NCBI GenBank assembly: GCA_965153355.1
Contig: OZ231127.1
Span: forward strand, 68,820,001 to 68,884,000
DNA from: Flaccisagitta enflata
Taxonomy: Eukaryota > Chaetognatha > Sagittoidea > Aphragmophora
Reading direction: 5' to 3'
Length of the DNA stretch: 64,000 nucleotides
Under the pieces are notes generated by a model. That model was not told where the DNA came from and did not search any database. It saw only the letters and a list, made by a program, of their open reading frames with translations. The translations under genes were made by a program, and so were the position numbers. Below are positions 39,624 through 52,095 of this stretch, in pieces. Each line of letters starts with the position of its first letter. Positions within the stretch are counted from its first letter, which is position 1.

Positions 39624-40226
39624 TTACATCATTGATAGGGAAGAACATTTCGCGGGCCAACGTCAGTGTCGAGGATGAATGGGAGGAGGAAGGCGTCGGT
39701 CAAGATCGGAAAGAGGCTGACGGTCAACATTTTCGTATACGACGCCGCATCGTTTAATGACGCCGCCGGCGACGTAGCTGTCCTAGTGTCCTATTAAGGG
39801 CTGCTAATCAAGATAGATAAGAACTTTTTGGAGGTGTATTTTGGGAGGTGAAAATGTTTTCGGTTTTATAGTTATGCCTATCCCCTCTCGGAACTTTGGA
39901 TGTTCTTGAGCTGCTGACGTCGCGTATTCTACCTTTTGTTCTCGCGAGACTGAAGGTCGTCTGTAGTGTCCTTTGTACATATTATTCGAGCGAGAGGAAA
40001 AGTGTTTTCTTCGTTGTTCGTTCGTTCGTTTATTCATTCTTGAGACTTTTTTCTTTGTTTCACTTCCAGTTATTGCCCCTAATGCCTTTTCGGATTTAAG
40101 AACGTTTCTCCTGTCACGTTGAACGTGGAAAATTGGCCATTTGAAAGTGTTAATGGATAGAAAGGAATTAATTGTTCATTATCTTCATTTTCTCTGTGAG
40201 CTCAATTGAAAAATCGCATCTTTAAG

Positions 40227-40232
40227 AATAAA
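40227..40232 (+). terminator. Poly(A) signal of CPSF6
   Basis: AATAAA in TTAAGAATAAAGTTTCATG, about 600 bp after the CPSF6 stop. Confidence 0.5.
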
Positions 40233-40369
40233 GTTTCATGAGTCCAGTCGGAATAACTTCGTCTACATATTTTGCAAGTCGTAATTGCCAGAAAATAACG
40301 CACGGTCGTCGTTCACTCCGCTAGGTCTAGTCACCTCTAAGACTATTCCCCATTCTCGCTTTCGCTCTG

Positions 40370-40430
40370 TCTGTCTGTTTGTCTCTCTCGCTCTCTCGCT
40401 GCTCTCTCGCTCTCCTCTCTCTCTCTCTCG

Positions 40431-40483
<53 letters not shown>

Positions 40484-40560
40484 CTGGACAACTCTTCCTC
40501 TCCTCTCCTCTCTTTCCTCTCTTTCTCTCCTCTTTTTCTCTCCTCTCTTTCTCTCCGAAA
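40370..40560. repeat. (CT)n and CTCTCGCT-type microsatellite
   Basis: Degenerate CTCTCGCTCT units then a pure CT run (40438-40480), followed by CTCCTCTCTTT units. Confidence 0.9.
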
Positions 40561-40719
40561 CGAGCGAACTCGAAGACCAACAATCCAACCAGTCCAATTC
40601 TGCTAAAGCCGAAATTCGTTAACAGTCGCAAGCTGCGCTTAAGTTCAGTTTAACGGACTAAAAGTTTTAAACATGAAGACTGACAGAATGACTGACTGAA
40701 AGAACTATCGAAGAATGGA

Positions 40720-41740
40720 GGAAAAGAAAGAAAGAAAGAAAGAAAGAGAAAAAAACAAACAAAAAAAGGTATGTGAGAATGAAAGAAAAAAAGGAACTTA
40801 AGGACGAAAGAAAGTACGATCAAAAGAAACAAAGAAAGAATGAAAGGCTGAACGAAAGAAAGTACAAAAGAATAAATGAACGAAAGAACAAATGAAATAA
40901 TGAATGAACAAAAACAAAATAAAGAACGAAAGAAAAAAAATAAGGAAAGAAAGAACAAGAGAACAATTGAAAGAACAAAAGAATAGATTAAAGAACTAAG
41001 GAACGAAAAAAGAACCAAAGCACAAAAGAATGAAAGAAAGTAAGACAGAAGGAAAGAAAGTACAAAAGAATGAATGAAAGAACTCAGTAATGAACGAGAG
41101 GAAGAGAAAAAGAAAGAAAAGATGAAAGAATGAAAGATAGAAAGATTTTAAGAAAGACTGAAAGAATGACAGATTGAAAGGAATAACGAAAGAAAGTAAA
41201 AACATCGAAAATAAGATTGAAAAAAAGATTGAAAAAAAGATTTAAAGATTAGATAAGTGAAAGACTGAAAGAAAGATTTACAATTACAGAATGATCTATT
41301 AACCCAGACAAATTGCATGTTACAAAAGTGCAATATGAGACTGTCTATAAGGGTACATGGAAAGATTGCAAGAAAGAGTAAAAGAAAGAAAAAAGGTTGA
41401 ATAAAAGATTGAAAGAAAAATTGATAGATTAGATTAATGAAAGATTGAATGAAAGAATGAAAGATTGAAAGAAAGAATGAGAGATTGAAAGAATGAAAGA
41501 TGAATGAAAGGAGGGAGGAATGAAAGAAGGAAAGAAAGAATGATGGAATGAAGGAAAGAAAGAAACTAACGACGAAATGAAGAAAATAAGGAAACTAACA
41601 AAAGAGCGAAGGAATTAAAGAAATAAATGACAGAACGAAGGAAATCAGATGAATGACAGAATGAGGAAAATCAAGAAACGAATGATGGAAAAAAGGAAAT
41701 CAAGAAAGGAACGACAGAACGAAGGAAATCGAGAAAAGAA
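40720..41740. repeat. Degenerate (GAAA)n / GAATGAAAGA purine tract
   Basis: About 1 kb of GAAAGAAAGAATGAAAGATT-like sequence with no pyrimidine-rich stretch. Phe/Ser-rich - strand frames are artefacts. Confidence 0.85.
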
Positions 41741-41744
41741 AAGG

Positions 41745-43200
41745 GACGTATTTAGCTAGATACCAAAAACTAAGCTTAAATTCTGTTTCGCCCTGCTAAG
41801 GACCTAAGGATAATACAGCAATGGTATTTTCAGTAGAAAAATAGCTAACATAGTTCTAGGAGGTAGCTGATTAGCTCTGGACTAGCTATCCTTTGCGCCT
41901 CCTAATATGCAAGCTTCAAAGTATGTCAAAAACCTGGAAAAGTGAGAAACATGATGTATCATATTTGATACAGCATAAAATTGCTCTCAAACAAAGTAAA
42001 TACTAAGACTATGCTTTGTTCTAGTGCTAAAGACACTAATTTTTTTTTGACATTATTGCCCCCCCCCGGGGTACCCCACCCCTACCCCATAGCGCGGTTT
42101 TGTGGCAACTTTTCGAAAACCGCCTCGGTAGTCCCACGATTTGGCCTAATATGCGTGTCCATGCCGAATTTCAGGTCTTTTTGATGATCCGTTTGGGCTG
42201 TAGTGGGGGGCACCTTGGAAAATGACTTGTAGCATTTACAAATCCGTCCGAATCTGTAGATATCTTATCTGCAAAAAGAGACCTTTTCATTGGGTAAACG
42301 TATTGTCAGGATTGTCAGGTCTTCTTTTCTCCTATATGAGAGGCTTTGTCCGTCCGTCGGTCGCACACAGGAGTATCTTTTCTGAGACTGCATTCAGTGG
42401 TCGCGATATGACTATTTTCAAACTTTTCATTTTATGAAAGTTGGGTCTTGTAGAAGTAGATAGGTCATGATTTTATTCTATGCCGACTGATATGAGTGGT
42501 CGAAAATGATCTTTTAAGTATTACTCGAAATTTCAAAAGCGTGCCTAACAGCCTTCCCGAAATAGAAAAATTATGTGCGACTAGGTTTTGAGTTGTAGCA
42601 GACCTGTCTTACATCTCACCAAGTTACAGCGCCGTCGGCCTTGTAGTTGCTGAGATCTTGATTACCCCCACCAGGTGTCGACCATCAGAAATGTGAATGG
42701 TTGTGAACGATGACTCCTTTATTTTCGTAACAAGTTTCCCAGCCTCTTTAACATATCCTATGGACGAACGTCGACTCACGTCGCTCTGGTCATAATCGCA
42801 CTTTTTTTTGTCACTTTCTTTCATTCTGATGAACTCCTCGTAATTTCCAATTTAGAGTAAGCGAATGTATTATCAGCCTTATTTTTACTTGCCCTCTAAT
42901 TTGAATGAGAGGAATGACAAAAAATGGTGTCAAAGACTCGAAGTAAAAGACACTGTAGTATGGAAGATGTTATTTTTACTAGGTAAGATCGAGCATCGAA
43001 AATGATCGAAAGTTCGGGATTTTTTTTATTTCTTTTTATTTAGGTAGCAAGTTTTTAGGCGGAAAGGGCTGCATAGGGAGTGGAGAATAGGGCCGGTTGA
43101 GGTTGAGGGACGGTTGAGCAGGAGCAGTAATGCAAAAAACCACTCGCAAGTTAAAAATATATTTCGGCCCGGCCGACCGACCGAAATGGAAATGGGTACT
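41745..43200. other. Intergenic, no gene seen
   Basis: Unique-looking sequence with a C-rich tract at 42060-42090. Near 42333 a fragment of the hairpin-headed repeat appears (ATATGAGAGGCTTTGTCCG). No supported ORF. Confidence 0.5.
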
Positions 43201-43205
43201 AAACT

Positions 43206-43295
43206 TATTTTTAGTCGCGTGCACGCGACTCTACAACCCACTCTGTCCGTCGGTCGGTCGGTCGGATGGTCGGTCCGTCCGTCCGTCATGCTTAG
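43206..43295 (+). mobile_element. Short hairpin-headed repeat, 3'-truncated copy
   Basis: TTTTTAGTCGCGTGCACGCG forms a perfect 7-bp stem (AGTCGCG/CGCGACT, loop TGCA). It is followed by CTACAACCCACTCTGTCCG and GTCG/GTCC units. Confidence 0.65.
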
Positions 43296-43377
43296 CTTTT
43301 TTTTGCTATTTTACGTAATTTTAAGGCATTTTAAGTCGTTTAAAGTTATTTTAAGTCATTTTAAGTCAATTTACATT

Positions 43378-43500
43378 TGGTCTCTTAGTCTTTTGGTCTT
43401 TTATTCTTTTAGTCTTTTAGTCTTTTAGTCTTTTAGTCTTTTAGTCTTTTAGTCTTTTAGTCTTTTAGACTTTTAGTCTTTTGGTGTTTTGGTCTTACGG
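43378..43500. repeat. TTTTAGTC tandem repeat
   Basis: About twelve units of the 9-bp type TCTTTTAGT with minor changes, just before the foldback element. Confidence 0.9.
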
Positions 43501-44399
43501 TCTTAACAACCGCACAGTCAGTGGACAAACCGGTATAGGTATAAATCTCTATGGTTTGTGATGATTCTTAGAGAAAGATCATTTCAAATGTAAGGTTAAT
43601 CACTAAGTTGAAAAAGCTTTCTTGACTTAGGAATTAACTAAGATCAGAGACATTTCTACAGAGAGGCCATGCAAAATGATGAAAAATCATGTTTTTCAAT
43701 AAGTCATGATGACCTATATATTTAGACATGAAATTTTGTGTAGATTACAAATCTAAAGGTCCCACTAAGCATATGAGCAGTCATGGTATGCTGGAACAGC
43801 TCGTCAACAGTGTCATTGAAGGACCTCTTAATAAATCATGTAAAAACTATATGCAACAGAAGTTATTTATTTTCAGATAAGTTAGTTTCACAGCTATAAA
43901 TGTGATAAGTCAAAAAACAAAGATAAGAATCAGGATGGGCTGGAGCTGCCCGTCAACTGCATCACTGGAGGATCCCATCCACAAAAAATTATGCAAAATG
44001 ATGAAAAATCATGTATTTCAAAAAATCATTCTGACCAATGTATTCAGACACGAAATCTTGTGAAGATTATAGACCTGAAGGTGTTAATGGGCATATGAGC
44101 ACTCAAGGTATGCTGGAATGGCTCGTCAACAGCATCACTGAAGGCCTTCTCAAAAAATCATGTAAAACTATATGTAGCAGAGGTTATTTATTTCAGATAA
44201 GTAACATTCACAGTTACAAGCGTAATAAGAAGAAAAAGATTTGAATCAGGGTGGGCTGGAGCTGCTTGTCAATTGCATCACTAAAGGATATATCCACAAT
44301 TCAATAACAAGTGATGCAGGGTCAACATATCAATGCAGACGGGTGGGCAGAGGCATACAAACCCCATCCACACCCGAACTCCCACTCCCACACACATCA

Positions 44400-44528
44400 A
44401 AAAACTCAAACAGTGTCTAAAGCACTTGTTTTTCCACTTTTCGATTCGATCACTACAGACAGACAGACCAACAGACTGACTAACCAACAGACACAGCCTC
44501 TTAAAGAGTTGCATGCCCGCAACTAAAA
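44400..44528 (-). mobile_element. Short hairpin-headed repeat, nested copy
   Basis: On -, TTTTTAGTTGCGGGCATGCA has a perfect 6-bp stem (AGTTGC/GCAACT). Then TTTAAGAGGCTGTGTCTG and the body ending near AAGTGGAAAAACAAG. Confidence 0.65.
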
Positions 44529-45051
44529 AGAGAAACAAAATTTTGAATGAGGATGCTTTGAAGCTGCTTGTCGATTGCTTCACTAAATGATCCCCTCCTC
44601 AACCTCTATGTTCCCAGTGCAAGAACATTTTCTTGCTGTAAAATCTTTGAAATTTAACAGAGATTCTAAAAATTTGAAGAAACTCCGTATCAAATCAAGA
44701 AAACTAAACATTGAATTAAGGGGTGCTGGAACTGTTTGTCAACTGCATCATCAAATAGATAAAAAATGATGCAAATTCCATGTTCAATATATATTGAATA
44801 ATTGGTGTGACCCCTTTGCGCATCAACAACTGCCTTTATTTGCCTTGTAGAGAAACTTCAGGTAGAATGGCGCGATCTTCCTCTACACTTTGAGTGTGAA
44901 CATTTTCAGTTCTGTTTCAGAAATTGCTCGCTTTTTGATCTGTAGAATTTCAAAGAGCTACAATCGCGCTTTTATCAACCAAAGAAATCTGACAAGCACC
45001 ACTCATGGTATGAATAACAAAAAAAATCAGGAATGATACTAATGCCAATTG

Positions 45052-45168
45052 AACAAGGCCAAGTAGACCAATATGTGTGGATCGTTGAACGAATGCGTTA
45101 CCCGACCAACCAACCGACAGACCAACTGACAGACACAGCCAGTTAGAGGTGCTTTGTCGCACCTAAAA
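45052..45168 (-). mobile_element. Short hairpin-headed repeat, nested copy
   Basis: On -, TTTTTAGGTGCGACAAAGCA has stem AGGTGC/GCACCT, then CTAACTGGCTGTGTCTG, ending CTTGGCCTTGTT. Same subfamily as 15582-15719. Confidence 0.65.
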
Positions 45169-47338
45169 ATTACATTTATGCTACTGGTTTGGCAGTGAAA
45201 ACAACGAGAAACTTGATGCATTTTTTTCTGCATTTTTCAACCTAAGGAGCAATCTTGTATCGCATGCCAATTTTAAACGCCTCAAGATAATTGAATGCGG
45301 TTTGCGGCATTCAATTGGAAATTTGCTTTTTTTTCTTCAAATTCTTTACCATCTTGGCCATAAATAATTGATTGATTAGAAGCGTACTACAAATACATCA
45401 GAATGTATCTTACATTAAGTGTGACCATGTTGGGCATCCACCGCTGCCTGAACACGCTTTGGCATTGACTCGAAGAGAGACTGGAGCTAATCTGAAGTGA
45501 TGTGGATTCACACCTCTTATGCAATTCAATTCAGCCCTTTTTTGAATGTTGTTTTCCAGTGTTTCTGCAGGTTTTCCACTTAATTCTTTGAAATCTCAAT
45601 TGGATCGAGATCTGGATTGATTTGGGCTAACCTTTGATGAGTTTAACTCATCAATCTTACAGTACATTTGGCGCAGTGCCCCAGTGCACCATCTTCCATG
45701 AACTTAAAAAGAGCAAATGTTTTCTATATTTGGCTTATTTCTAAACAAATAAAAAACACAGGAACCAGCTTGGTCTCATTTGATAGATTTCTTAAGGATG
45801 CAAATTTTGGAAAAAAATCATCTCAGTGCGTTTAAAACTAAGAGAGTTATGACACTTTAAAGCTGTCTGTATATTGGGGGGGTCGGTAACAACGAACTTT
45901 GGAAATGCCAGTCGGACATATGGCCAAAGTGTGCACAAAAACAATATATAAACACATGTGAAAGGAAAAAGGGGTAACACCATATCATTTACAGTCGTGC
46001 CACACCCCTTATTTACATTATAATGAATAGGGAGAAGGAAGAGGAAGAGGAAGCTCCTATACTTTACTATGGGAAAGGTAGGGTTGGCACGACTGTAAAT
46101 GATAAAGTCTCATGAACTTTTCCTTTTAGTTATTAGGTTGATTTGTGATTGCGCATGGTCTGTTGATATGTCCGATTGGCATTGCCAAAGTTGGTTGATA
46201 CCGACCCCCCCACTGTATATTTATGGCCAAGATGGTACAAAGCTGTGAAACTTACTTATCTAAAAACATACTTAGTTCAGCTGCTTACAATTCCACATGA
46301 GTCGTGGAGAGGCTCTTCAATGATGCTGTTGACAAGCTGTTCCAGCATGCTTTGTGTGCTCAAATGCCAAGTGACGCCTTCAGATTTGTAATCTACACAA
46401 AATTACATGTCTGTATAAATTGGTCATGATGACTTTTTGAAAAACATATTTTTTCATTATTTTGCATGGCTTCTCATGGAGGGGATCCTTCGATGATGCA
46501 GTTGACAAGCAGGGCAACACACTCTTAATCAGATCTTTGTTATTCCTCACACTGTTTACAAAGCTGTAAAAGTTACTTATCTGATAACAAAAAATTCCGC
46601 TGCATATAGCTCTACATGAGTTGTGGAGAGGTTTTACATGATTTTTTGAGAGGTCCTTCAATGATGTTGTTGACGAGCTGTTCCAGCATACCTTGAGAGC
46701 TTATATGCCTCGTGGCACCTTCAGATTTGTAATCTACACAGAATTTCTTGTCTGAATACATTGATTTTATGATTTAAATGACATTTTGAAGAACATGATT
46801 TTTCATCATTTTGCATTGTCTCTTGTGGAAGGGATCCTTCAGTGATGCAGTTGACAAGCAGCTCCAGCCCGACCTGATTCAAATAATTTTTTTTCCACTT
46901 ATTACATTTATAGCTGTGAAACTTACTTATCTGAAAATAAATAACTTCTGCTGCATATAGTTCTACATGATTTATTGAGAGGTCCTGCAATGATGCAGTT
47001 GACGAGCTGTTCCAGCATACCTTAACTGCTCATATGCTTAGTGGAACCCTCAGATTAGTAATCCACACAAAGTTTCATGTCCGAAAACATTTATCATGAT
47101 AACTTTTTGAAAAACACGATTTTTCATTATTTTACATGGCCTCTCTGTAGAAATGTCTCTGATCTTAGTTATTTCCTAAGTCAAGGAAGCCTCTTTGACT
47201 TAGTAATCAACTTAATCTCTGAAATGATCTTTCTCTGAGAAATATAACTACCAATAGAGATTTATACCTATACCGGTTTGTCCACTGACTGCGCATGCGA
47301 CTAGTAAGGGTTGTCCTTGTTTTTATTGGAACGTCATT

Positions 47339-47497
47339 TTTTAGTTGTGGACACGCAACTCTATAATAGGCTTTGTCCGTCGGTCCGTCCGTCGATCCGT
47401 CCATCGTTCCGTAATGATCCAGTCGAAAAGTGGGAAAACGCGCATGTCCGCCCTTGCCCACCCCCCTGGAACTGATGACCGTGTATCCGGCCTTGTT
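47339..47497 (+). mobile_element. Short hairpin-headed repeat, full-length copy
   Basis: TTTTAGTTGTGGACACGCAA has a stem AGTTGTG/CGCAACT with one G-T pair. Then CTATAATAGGCTTTGTCCG, GATCCAGTCGAAAAGTGGG, CGCGCATGTCCGCCCTTG and the end GTATCCGGCCTTGTT. Confidence 0.75.
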
Positions 47498-47644
47498 AAG
47501 GAAGCCTTGCAAATGAGATAGAGATAGCTACTAGTGAGTTAACAACAATGTTCTTAATTTCTGAGCCATTTCAAGCCTTAGAAGAAAAAAATGTGTATCT
47601 TGTTCAAGACAAGATTCCGCTCTTTTTTTGTCACTTTTCAGCTA

Positions 47645-47988
47645 CCGTATTTCCTCTGATTAGCGCCCGGGGCGCTTACAAAATTGAAGAATCAAATTGT
47701 CTGTTTTATCTTCTAATTAGCGCCCCCTGTAGCATGTCAGATAAAGAATAAGATACTGAAATCTAAGATAAAACAGAAGATTTTGAGTGGTAAAAGATGA
47801 AAATATTAGATTTCAAATGAAAGATCCAGATATTAAGTTAAAAAGATACAATGAAAAAATGTATATTTTCTATATTTATTTGTAATTTTTAATGAAATGA
47901 AAACTATGGTTGAGAAAGTTGTTTTTTTTTTCAAAAGAGGGGGGGGGGGCGCTAACCAGACGAGGGGCGCTAAGTAGAGGACATACGG
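47645..47988. mobile_element. MITE with CCGTATTTCCTCT termini, copy 1
   Basis: TA|CCGTATTTCCTCTGATTAGC on the left and the imperfect complement GCTAAGTAGAGGACATACGG|TA on the right. A second pair, GCGCCCGGGGCGC-like, lies just inside. A sister copy is at 61600-61926. Confidence 0.8.
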
Positions 47989-48176
47989 TAAATTATGAAG
48001 AAACCATAGAAAAAATCGGTGGCCTTTGGAAAGCTCTTCAAAAATGCCATCGCGAATGCCAACAAGCAGAACCCTGTAGCTTAATTAGTTCAGATTTTAC
48101 ACAAAAAAGAGTAAAAACATTCATTTTGACCGGAGCCGCTTATATGTTTGGCCCCTGGAATGGCGACTCAATAGAA

Positions 48177-48626
<450 letters not shown>

Positions 48627-48778
48627 TTTGTTTCTCCTTCGCTCTTACCTTCCGTAACCTACCGTTTCATTCTTTCTCCGTTTCATCACTCTTTGTTATA
48701 CTTTGAAGGTTATCTGCAGTCTTTTCTCTTTAAGACTTTTTAAGCGGTTTTTTGTAGCGTTCTACGCGACACTACACC

Positions 48779-49415
48779 CCTTTTTGGGCAGCGGCCCCAA
48801 AGAGCCGATGTCCTGTAGAACACAGGGGTGAATTTCCATACGTCCGTCCGTCCGTCCGTCCGTCCTTCCGTCCGTCCCCCCCCCCTTCAGAGGCCTGAGG
48901 CCCTCATCCAGCCTACTGGGGCCTGAAATCTGGTCTCTAGAGCTTAAAATCAGCCCTCTCAGACCCCAAATCAGCTCTTGTACGCCCCAAATCAGTCCTC
49001 TCAGGCCCATAATCAGGCCTCTTAAGCCCATAATCTCGCCTCCCAGCCTGGGACCCAGGCATGAAACCAGCATTCCCAGGCATGAAACCAGCCATCCTTG
49101 ACCAAAGTCTTAGACCTGAAATTGCCTCTCTCAGGCTTGAAATCAACCCTCTCGGACCTGAAATCAGCCCTCATCTGGTCATAATCAGCCTTCACTGGGC
49201 TGAATTCAGCCTTGTTGGCCGGAATCAAACCTCTGGGATATGGTCAAATCTTTTCAGAGCCCCTCACCTCTTCCCAGGACGTATGGAAATTCACCCCTGT
49301 GTTCTACAGGACATCGGTCCTTTGGGGCCGCTGCCCTGCTTTCACCTCGATTCTTCACCTAAACACTCCAAGCAGGGCAACGGGTACCGCTGACCATGTG
49401 CGATCCTTGGATGAC
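48779..49415 (-). mobile_element. Hairpin-bearing repeat, copy 6 (full length)
   Basis: Head CCTTTTTGGGCAGCGGCCCC...GATGTCCTGTAGAACACAGG. Loop of TCAGGCC/GAAATC units. Return arm starting near 49276 (GGACGTATGGAAATTCACCC). Tail with GCAGGGCAACGGGTACCGC, ending GATCCTTGGATGAC. On - it runs GTCATCCAAGG...CCCAAAAAG. Confidence 0.85.
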
Positions 49416-49472
49416 TTGTTGTCAGTCCGTCAGTTGTTCAATTAATCAGTCGATCCGTTGGTTGGTTGGTCC

Positions 49473-49939
49473 CTTTTTGGGCAGCGGCTCCGAAGTGGAT
49501 GAAGTCCTGTAGAACACAGGGGGACTTTCGTTCGTCTGTTTGTCCCCCCTCCTCATCAGGCCCCTCAGGACTGAAATCTGACCTCTCAGGGCTGAAATCT
49601 GGTCTCTCAGGGCTGAAATCTGGCCTCTCCAGGCTGAATTCTGGCCTCTCAGGCCAGAAATCTGTCCTCTCAAACCTGAAATCTAGCCTCTCAGGCTTCA
49701 AATCTGGCCTCTAAGGCCACAAATCTGGCCTCTCAGGCCTCAAATTAAGCCTCTCAAGCCTCAAATTTGGCCTCTATAGCATCTCATCGACTTCTTCAGG
49801 CAGGACGAACAAAAGTCCCCCTGTGTTCTACAGGACTTCGTCCCCTTTGGGGCCGCTGCCCTGCTTTCATTCACTCCAATTCACAATCACTCAAAGCTGG
49901 GCAACTGGCATCGCTGACCACATACTGCCCTTGGGCAAC
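49473..49939 (-). mobile_element. Hairpin-bearing repeat, copy 7 (second subfamily)
   Basis: Head CCTTTTTGGGCAGCGGCTCC with GAAGTCCTGTAGAACACAGG and GGGACTTTCGTTCG. Loop of 21-bp CTCTCAGG-CTGAAATCTGG units. Return arm, then tail ending CCCTTGGGCAAC. On - it runs GTTGCCCAAGGG...CCCAAAAAG. Confidence 0.85.
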
Positions 49940-49941
49940 CT

Positions 49942-50170
49942 GTTGGACAGTGGCCCCGAAGGGGTCGATAACCTATACTTTTACACAGGGAAATTATCTC
50001 CTTTTTGGACAGCGGCCCCAAAGGGCCGATGTCCTGTAGGACACAGGGGTGAATTTCCATACGTCCGTCCGTACGTTCGTCCCCCCCCCAAAGCTTCTCA
50101 AGCCTCAAATTGCCATTGGATAGCATGGGAAATTGTCAAAATTCAAACTTCCCATTGAATAACATAGCAA
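49942..50170 (-). mobile_element. Two head fragments of the hairpin-bearing repeat (copies 8 and 9)
   Basis: 49942-50000 is a third-subfamily head (GGACAGTGGCCCCGAAGG, GGTCGATAACCTATAC). 50002-50170 is a first-subfamily head with part of its loop (ATGGGAAATTGTCAAAATTC). Neither has the return arm. Confidence 0.65.
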
Positions 50171-50181
50171 ATTTACAACAG

Positions 50182-50609
50182 GTCGCCCAAGGGCAATACA
50201 TGGTCAGCGATACCCCTTGCCCTGCTTTGCATGTTTGTAAATCGGAATGAGAGGCAGGGCAGCGGCCCCGAAGGGGACGAAGTCCTGTAGAACACAGGGG
50301 ACTTTCGTTTTTTGTCCGTCCATCCGTCCGTCCATCCATTCGTCCATGCGTCTGTCTGCCCCCCAGGCCCTCTCAGGCCTGATATTTGTCCTCTCAGGCC
50401 TAAAATCTGCCCTCTCAGGCCTGAAATCTGCCCTCTCAGGTTTTGAATCTGAAAGAAACGAAACGAATGAACGAACAAACGAAAGTCCCCTGTGTTCTAC
50501 AGGACTTCGTCCCCTTCGGGGCTGCTGCCCTGCTCTCACTCCACTTCTTCAGCTAATCACTCCAAGCAGGGCATCAGGTACCGCTGACCATGTGCGATCC
50601 TTGGATGAC
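50182..50609. mobile_element. Symmetrical hairpin-bearing repeat with a tail at both ends (copy 10)
   Basis: Starts ACAG|GTCGCCCAAGGGCAATAC (a reversed tail) and passes through GGGCAGCGGCCCCGAAGG and the arm to a short loop of CTCTCAGGCCTGAAATC units. It then passes the return arm to a second, forward tail ending GATCCTTGGATGAC. The left tail is of the second subfamily and the right tail of the first, so this looks like a recombinant or template-switched copy. Confidence 0.75.
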
Positions 50610-50659
50610 TTGTCCTTCTTTGTCCCCCTACCCCCAACCTCCAGGCCCATATCTCAGCC

Positions 50660-50920
50660 TTGAGGCCAATGTCCTGTAGGACACAGGGGGGAATTTCGAG
50701 ACGTCCGTCCGTCCTTCTGTCCTTCCGTCCCCCCCTTGGCCATTGGAGCCTCAAGTCTGCAGTCTCAGGCCTGATTTTGGCCCTCTCAGCCCTCAAATTA
50801 GCTCTTTCAGACCTCAATTTAGCCCTCTAGAGCTCAGATCAGCTCTCCAGACCTCATATCTGCCCTTAGGACCACAAATCAGCCCTCCAGACCTCAAATC
50901 CGCCCTCCGTTTCATTCTTT
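50660..50920 (-). mobile_element. Truncated hairpin-bearing repeat (copy 11)
   Basis: Starts inside the head (AATGTCCTGTAGGACACAGG), then a GTCC run and a loop of CAGACCTCAAAT-type units. It lacks the return arm and tail. Confidence 0.6.
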
Positions 50921-51390
50921 TGCCGTTTCATTCTAGCTCAGTTTCATTCTTGCTCCTTTTCATTCTTGCTCCGTTTCACTCTTGCCCCGTTTCGTTCTTG
51001 TCCCGTTTCATTCTTGCTCCGTTCCATTCTTGATGTGTTTCATTCTTTGGGGGTGTTTCTAGTCACAGACAATCGCGTTTTTAACGGGCCACTCGGTCGC
51101 TCGCTATGTTCATTCGCTCGCACCGCTCACTCTGCTCATTTGCTCCGCAGTGCTTGGCTTTACTATGCTTGCTCCATTCACAGTTGCTCACTCACTGTGC
51201 TCACTTCTTCGAGGAAAAGTAAAATTTAAGAATAAGTGTTCACACTGTAAACGTGTTCAATGGGAAGAAACGCGTTTTTTATCTTCACTAGAAACACGCC
51301 CTTAATCCGTTTCATTCTTGATCCTTTTCACTCTTACCCCCTTTCATCCTTATAGCCTTACATGTTCTCTCCCTTTCAGTCTTTCATTCT

Positions 51391-51561
51391 TTTTAATTGC
51401 GGACACGCCACTATAAGAGGCTTTGTCCGTCCGTCGGTCAGTCGGTCCGTCGTTCCGTCCGTTGGTCCGTAATGGTCGAGTCAAAAAGCGAGAAAACGCG
51501 CATTTCCGCCCCTGCCCACCCGTCCGCAACTGGTGGCCGTGTAACGTATCCGGCCTTGTTT
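51391..51561 (+). mobile_element. Short hairpin-headed repeat, full-length copy
   Basis: TTTTTAATTGCGGACACGCC with a decayed stem, then ACTATAAGAGGCTTTGTCCG, GGTCGAGTCAAAAAGCGAG, CGCGCATTTCCGCCCCTG and the end ATCCGGCCTTGTT. Confidence 0.7.
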
Positions 51562-51984
51562 TCTTTCTTTCTTTCTTCCTTACTCATTTCCTATTCCTTC
51601 CAGACGGATCAACCAAAACTTAGCTTTTAGAGTCGCAAAAGACAAGATTAAGAATAAAATCAACCAACTTCTGACATACTTCAGCGGTTGAATTTATACC
51701 ATCGCTACTCAGTCATCAATTCGCAAACAGTCTTCGGTTTCTGCCAAATACCTACCTACGTAATCATAATTGACTTGATTGAAAGAACAAACCCCTAGAA
51801 AATCTTCATACATGGAAGAATAAAATCTTGGGGAAACACGAACGGGAAGCGGGAAAGTTAACAAGTCGAAAATGAAAAAAAATCATAACTTCCGTTCTGA
51901 TCAACTTTTTTATGTAATTCTTTTTGCTATGTGTCTATCAACCGACGACGCATGTTTGGGACACTCGAGTGCAGATCTCACTTC

Positions 51985-52095
51985 AATACTCCTGTGTGGG
52001 TCGGTCCGTCACGCTCGAGTTGAAAAGTGGGAAAACGCGCATTTCCGCCCCTGACCACCCGTCCGCAACTGGTGGCCGTGTATCCGGCCTTGTTC
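51985..52095 (+). mobile_element. Short hairpin-headed repeat, 5'-truncated copy
   Basis: Shares CGAGTTGAAAAGTGGGAAAA, CGCGCATTTCCGCCCCTG and the end GTGTATCCGGCCTTGTT with 51391-51561. It lacks the hairpin head. Confidence 0.65.

Larger units (their letters stand above)
43515..47291. mobile_element. 3.8-kb foldback element with repeated arms
   Basis: Left end CAGTCAGTGGACAAACCGGT. The right end is its exact complement. CGCA on both sides (43511-43514, 47292-47295) is a probable 4-bp target duplication. Each arm of about 1 kb contains two or more diverged units of about 320 bp with the motif ATGCTGGAACAGCTCGTCAAC. The middle holds unrelated sequence and two reversed copies of the hairpin-headed repeat (44400-44528, 45052-45168). 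No transposase frame. Confidence 0.75.
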
